Assembly: GCA_964596125.1 (NCBI GenBank)
Contig: CAZQRP010000011.1
Location: 41,406-105,405 of the forward strand
Direction of reading: 5' to 3'
Origin: CAZQRP01 sp964596125
GTDB taxonomy: Bacteria > Chloroflexota > Dehalococcoidia > GIF9 > UBA5629
Length of the DNA: 64,000 nt
Numbering within the stretch: position 1 is the first letter of the stretch; every line of letters starts with the position of its first letter. The notes below the pieces were generated by a model. That model was not told the origin of the DNA. It made no database searches and worked only from the letters and a program-made list of their open reading frames with translations. Of the stretch, positions 60,580 to 64,000 are shown piece by piece. The translations under genes and the position numbers were made by a program.

Positions 60580-62667
60580 ATGATTAATAACGGTATTATA
60601 AAAAGTACCTGCGGTCAATGCAGTGATGGCTGTGGTGTATTGATACGTATAGAAAATGGTAAACCAGTCCACATAGAAGGAGACCCTGATAGCCCGGTCA
60701 ATGCAGGTGCTCTCTGTGAAAAAGGTCTAACATCCCTGGAATATCTCCATAATCCGGACCGATTGAGATACCCACTGAAGAGGACGGGAGAAAGAGGACA
60801 GGGTAAGTGGCAGCAGATCTCGTGGGATGACGCACTCAGCATAATAGCTAAGGAATTTGCAGATGCAAAAAATAACTATGGTGCTGAATCAGTAGCTATT
60901 ATACGCGGGGCAAACAAGATGCTGCGAGATGATTACTCCACAAGATTTGCCAATGCTTTCGGCACACCAAATGTTTTTACAAGCTCTTACGTTTGTTTTA
61001 TACCACGGCGAATGGCCTCGCTGATGACCTGTGGATTCGATCCTTTTACAGATCATGAATATCCCCCAGCCTGCATCATCAACTGGGGACTCAATTCAAT
61101 TGAAACAAACACAGGAGAATTTCAGCGCATCAAACAGGCGCTGGACAAAGGCACCAAGTTCATTGTCATTGATCCGAGAAAAGCAGATTTCACCACAAAA
61201 GCAGACTTGTTGGTCCAATTAAGACCGGGCTCAGACCTGGCATTGGCTCTCGCTATGATAAATGCAATCATAAATGAGAGGCTATTTGATAAGGATTTTG
61301 TCGAGAAGTGGACAGTAGGGTTCGATCAGCTCCGGGACCATATTCAGGACTATCACCCCGAGAAGGTCGAGGATATAACCTGGGTACCTGCCAGGATGAT
61401 CAAAGAAGTAGCTAGATTTTATGCTGTAAACAAACCTGCCTGTATTAAAATTGGGAATGCAACCGATCATAACATAAACAGCTTCCAGGTAGCTCGCGCA
61501 ATTTCGATCCTGAGGGCAATCACCGGTAATCTCGGAATACCCGGGGGAGAGGTAAGCTGGACACCGCCAAGAGTACAAAGGGCTAATACACCTCAAATGA
61601 GCCTTCAAGATAATATACCAGCGGAAAAACGCAGAAAAAGGCTTGGTGGCAACCATACTATGCCGATCATCTTCTTTGGCCTGCCACAAATTTTAACCAG
61701 GTCTATTCTAGAGGAAGAACCATACCCCATTCGTGTCGCTTATGTCCAGGGATGTAACCCGCTATTAAGCTGGCCCAATGCCCAGGAAACACACCGGGCA
61801 CTTATGAAATTACCTTTCCTAGCCGTGGCTGACCTGTTTATGACACCGACAGCCGGTTTAGCCGATATAGTACTACCGGTGGCCAGTTACCTCGAATTCG
61901 ATAGCATTGTTATGCCGGCACACGCCCCCGTAGCACAGGTTCAACAAAAAGTGACTGAAATAGAAGAGTGCTGGCCAGACTTCAAAATACTGAACGAAAT
62001 GGCAAAGAAGCTGAGTCTAGAGAGTTACTTATGGGAGAATATAGAAAAGTTTCTTGATACTGTCTTACAACCATCGGGGTTGACCTTTACAGAATTCAGG
62101 GAAGTGGGAATGATCTCAGGCTCCAAGCGCTACAAAAATTACCAGGAAAACGGTTTCGAAACACCTTCGGGAAAGGTTGAATTATACTCACCTCGACTGA
62201 AGGAATGGGGGTTTGATCCTTTACCAACCTATCATGAATTTCCTGAAACACCGTACAGCAATCCTGAGCTCGTGAAAGAGTACCCTTTGATTCTTAGTAG
62301 TTTCAAAAGGGAGGCTTTCCGCCATTCCGAGGGTAAGCAAATTGCTACTTTACGTCACAGTCGTCCTGATCCGGTTGTCGGAATTCACCCCGATACGGCA
62401 GGCAAGCTGGGAATCAAGGATGATGACCAGGTCTATATTGAAACCAAACGCGGGAGAGTACGACAGAAGGCTAATTTAACGACCGGAACTGATCCAAAAG
62501 TGGTTTGGGTTGACTATGGATGGTGGTTTCCAGAAAAAGGAGTAAAAAATCTGTATGGCTGGGCGGAATCGAATATCAATGTTCTCACCGACAATAAACC
62601 TCCATTCGGCCCGGAGATGGGTTCAGCCAATTTGAGAGGCATTCTTTGTAAGGTATATAAGGCCTGA
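60580..62667 (+). CDS. Molybdopterin oxidoreductase, DMSO-reductase family, unknown substrate
   Basis: 695-residue catalytic subunit. The N-terminal 4Fe-4S site is C11, C14, C18 and C46 (CGQCSDGC...CEKG). Further molybdopterin-binding motifs: GADxxxND-type NPLLSWPNAQE, and GPEMGSANLRG at the end. C139 in SSYVCFIPRR is at the position that ligates molybdenum or tungsten in several members. No Tat signal, so cytoplasmic. No neighbouring ferredoxin or membrane subunit is present, so the partner is unknown. ATG 60580 has no strong Shine-Dalgarno. It may oxidise a small organic substrate imported by the adjacent TRAP system. Confidence 0.9.
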   Translation: MINNGIIKSTCGQCSDGCGVLIRIENGKPVHIEGDPDSPVNAGALCEKGLTSLEYLHNPDRLRYPLKRTGERGQGKWQQISWDDALSIIAKEFADAKNNYGAESVAIIRGANKMLRDDYSTRFANAFGTPNVFTSSYVCFIPRRMASLMTCGFDPFTDHEYPPACIINWGLNSIETNTGEFQRIKQALDKGTKFIVIDPRKADFTTKADLLVQLRPGSDLALALAMINAIINERLFDKDFVEKWTVGFDQLRDHIQDYHPEKVEDITWVPARMIKEVARFYAVNKPACIKIGNATDHNINSFQVARAISILRAITGNLGIPGGEVSWTPPRVQRANTPQMSLQDNIPAEKRRKRLGGNHTMPIIFFGLPQILTRSILEEEPYPIRVAYVQGCNPLLSWPNAQETHRALMKLPFLAVADLFMTPTAGLADIVLPVASYLEFDSIVMPAHAPVAQVQQKVTEIEECWPDFKILNEMAKKLSLESYLWENIEKFLDTVLQPSGLTFTEFREVGMISGSKRYKNYQENGFETPSGKVELYSPRLKEWGFDPLPTYHEFPETPYSNPELVKEYPLILSSFKREAFRHSEGKQIATLRHSRPDPVVGIHPDTAGKLGIKDDDQVYIETKRGRVRQKANLTTGTDPKVVWVDYGWWFPEKGVKNLYGWAESNINVLTDNKPPFGPEMGSANLRGILCKVYKA

Positions 62668-62793
62668 CTATAGACAAACTAACAGAAATAAATTAGGGCA
62701 GTATATAGTTTGAATCAAGAAAGGGGATAAGGTGCTTGAGAGGATCCAAATATTATGAAATGTGAGGTATTTATATTTAAAGGAGGTCGGGAC

Positions 62794-63882
62794 ATGAAAA
62801 AAACAATATTTCTCTTATTATCATCATTAGTAATAATCAGTTTAATATTTGCTGCCTGTGCTAAATCAGCCTCGGAGCCAACACCCACTCCCACTCCTGC
62901 ACCAACGCCTGCGCCAGCCCCACCTAAAGAGACCAAGGAGGTAAGATTTGGTTTGGGTACCGGTGCCAGTATAGAACCTCAGATGGTCGCCTGGTCAGAA
63001 ATCATTAACAAATATGCCGGAGACTACCTGCCATATAATGTTAAAACGCGATTGGTTTACACTACCTCGTTCATCGCCGGGATGAAGCAACTTGTTAATG
63101 ACGAGTTGGATTTAAATTACAGCGCCGAGGGATTCATCGCGTACCTCACCCACGGGACATTAATGTTTAAAGACTTTGGTCCACGCCCCGTCCGTGTTCT
63201 TGCCTATGGCGCAGAGGCTAATGTCCACATCGTTACCCTCGACCCCAACATAAAGAAATTTGAAGATTTGAAGGGTAAGAGGGTAAGTGCCGCCAGGCCG
63301 GGTGCTCCTACCATGCTCAGACTGTTTCAAACATGCCTGGCTATTCACAACATGACTGAGGATGATGTCAAGATCCTGGAACACATTGAAACGCAAGATG
63401 GCTTTCGTCAACTCAAAGAAGGCGTGGCAGACGTAGTGTTTACTTTTACCAATAGGCCAACACCATCTTTACAAGAGCTGGCAGCGGCTAGGCAAATCTA
63501 CTTGATACCAATGCCTCCGGATAAAATTGATGAAGTTATGGCGAGAGAGGAATTCCGTTACCAGGGAGAGATACCAGCAGGGACATATAAAGGTGTGGAT
63601 GTAGACGTGCATGCCATCCGTAATTTCTCCTGCGTAGTTACACAAACAGATACGGACGAAGAAATGTCTTATGCTATGGTGAAGGCTATATTCGAGCACC
63701 TGGACGAGTTACAGAAGTATCATCCTCTTTTAAAGCTCTGGACCGTGGATACTATTGTTGGTGGTGGCGTATTCACTGCTGCTCCTCTTAATGGGGGAAC
63801 CGTCAAGTACCTTAAGGAAATAGGGAAGTGGACCCCCGAGTTTGAGGCCAAGCAAAAAGCGGCTGTCGAAAAGCTGAAATAG
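62794..63882 (+). CDS. TAXI-family TRAP transporter substrate-binding lipoprotein
   Basis: 362 residues from ATG 62794, where AAAGGAGG lies at ideal spacing; an earlier in-frame ATG at 62755 lacks this. The signal ends in a lipobox (IFAAC), followed by a Thr/Pro linker (TPTPTPAPTPAPAP) and the TAXI solute-binding fold (VRFGLGTGASIEPQ, DLKGKRVSAARPGAPT). TAXI proteins feed TRAP transporters importing carboxylates. The transporter membrane subunits are not in the window, though they could follow after the edge. Confidence 0.9.
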   Translation: MKKTIFLLLSSLVIISLIFAACAKSASEPTPTPTPAPTPAPAPPKETKEVRFGLGTGASIEPQMVAWSEIINKYAGDYLPYNVKTRLVYTTSFIAGMKQLVNDELDLNYSAEGFIAYLTHGTLMFKDFGPRPVRVLAYGAEANVHIVTLDPNIKKFEDLKGKRVSAARPGAPTMLRLFQTCLAIHNMTEDDVKILEHIETQDGFRQLKEGVADVVFTFTNRPTPSLQELAAARQIYLIPMPPDKIDEVMAREEFRYQGEIPAGTYKGVDVDVHAIRNFSCVVTQTDTDEEMSYAMVKAIFEHLDELQKYHPLLKLWTVDTIVGGGVFTAAPLNGGTVKYLKEIGKWTPEFEAKQKAAVEKLK

Positions 63883-63942
63883 CTAGTTTTCATGCAAAAT
63901 AATAAATTTACAGTACATGTGTCATTACCATGAGACGTTGAT

Positions 63943-64000
63943 ATGGGAGACTGTCCGGATAATCCGAAGCTGGTCTGGTTCAGGAAGGTATTACCAGGTG
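63943..64000 (+). CDS. Possible start of next gene, cut by window edge
   Basis: ATG at 63943 opens 19 codons to the window end (MGDCPDNPKLVWFRKVLPG). No convincing Shine-Dalgarno; position after the binding lipoprotein would fit a TRAP permease or accessory gene, but the sequence is too short to say. Confidence 0.25.
   Translation, partial: MGDCPDNPKLVWFRKVLPG

Overview
The window reads as chromosome from an anaerobic bacterium, most likely Chloroflexota of the class Dehalococcoidia. This placement is inference. It rests on the gene order around the ribosomal block and methionine-cycle genes (as I remember it from Dehalococcoides relatives), a ferredoxin-dependent 2-oxoacid oxidoreductase, a folate-independent MetE-core protein, a DUF5667 anti-sigma-like protein beside an ECF sigma factor, and heavy use of GTG and TTG starts. 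I saw no rRNA, tRNA or CRISPR array.

Bases 1-6.8 kb carry housekeeping genes on the plus strand: the 3' part of ligA (cut by the window edge), pth, a LOG-like protein, eno, a metallo-beta-lactamase-fold hydrolase, an unusual queF and gap. From 6.9 to 11.8 kb there is a zinc-ribbon membrane protein, an exported protein with a duplicated motif, a strong palindromic terminator, an OmpR-type response regulator with its histidine kinase, and two small membrane proteins of unknown role. From 12.0 to 13.8 kb an ECF sigma factor and its DUF5667 partner, with a 48-bp tandem repeat coding a Pro/Glu-rich segment, run on the minus strand. They diverge from korDABC (14.0-16.7 kb).

From 16.9 to 36.9 kb lies one long ribosomal superoperon. 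It starts with a good sigma-70 promoter and a structured leader, and runs from rpsL to rpsI with fusA, secY, adk, map, infA, rpoA and truA included. Two very short genes are present: rpmJ (37 codons) and a 31-codon bS22-type ribosomal protein between rplW and rplB. There is no tuf between fusA and rpsJ.

From 37 to 50 kb the minus strand carries a sugar-phosphate and methionine/SAM-cycle cluster. In transcription order it is mtnA, mtnP, MetE-core, [IS element], Lys-rich protein, THEP1-type NTPase, archaemetzincin, APH/P-loop kinase fusion, ahcY, metK, phosphohexomutase and Pgi/Pmi. SAM made by MetK is used in methylation. AhcY, MtnP and MtnA recycle the by-products, and the MetE-core protein probably remethylates homocysteine. 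A complete IS1595-type element (45438-47138; 21/25-bp matching terminal inverted repeats, 8-bp target duplication TTATTTAA) sits inside this cluster. It carries its transposase plus two overlapping passenger reading frames on the other strand.

From 50 to 64 kb the gene content is accessory: a PH-like membrane protein, a radical SAM protein with a C-terminal helix-hairpin-helix, a redoxin-FN3-FN3-redoxin anchored protein, an AlkD-like protein, a dUTPase/dCTP deaminase-family enzyme and a DM13 lipoprotein. Among them lie several gene remnants (a plsY 3' fragment, an etfB-like 5' fragment and others). A catabolic-looking set follows: CoA-acylating methylmalonate-semialdehyde dehydrogenase with a ferritin-like protein, a divergent FadR-type regulator with a candidate operator, an orphan molybdopterin oxidoreductase and a TAXI-type TRAP binding lipoprotein.
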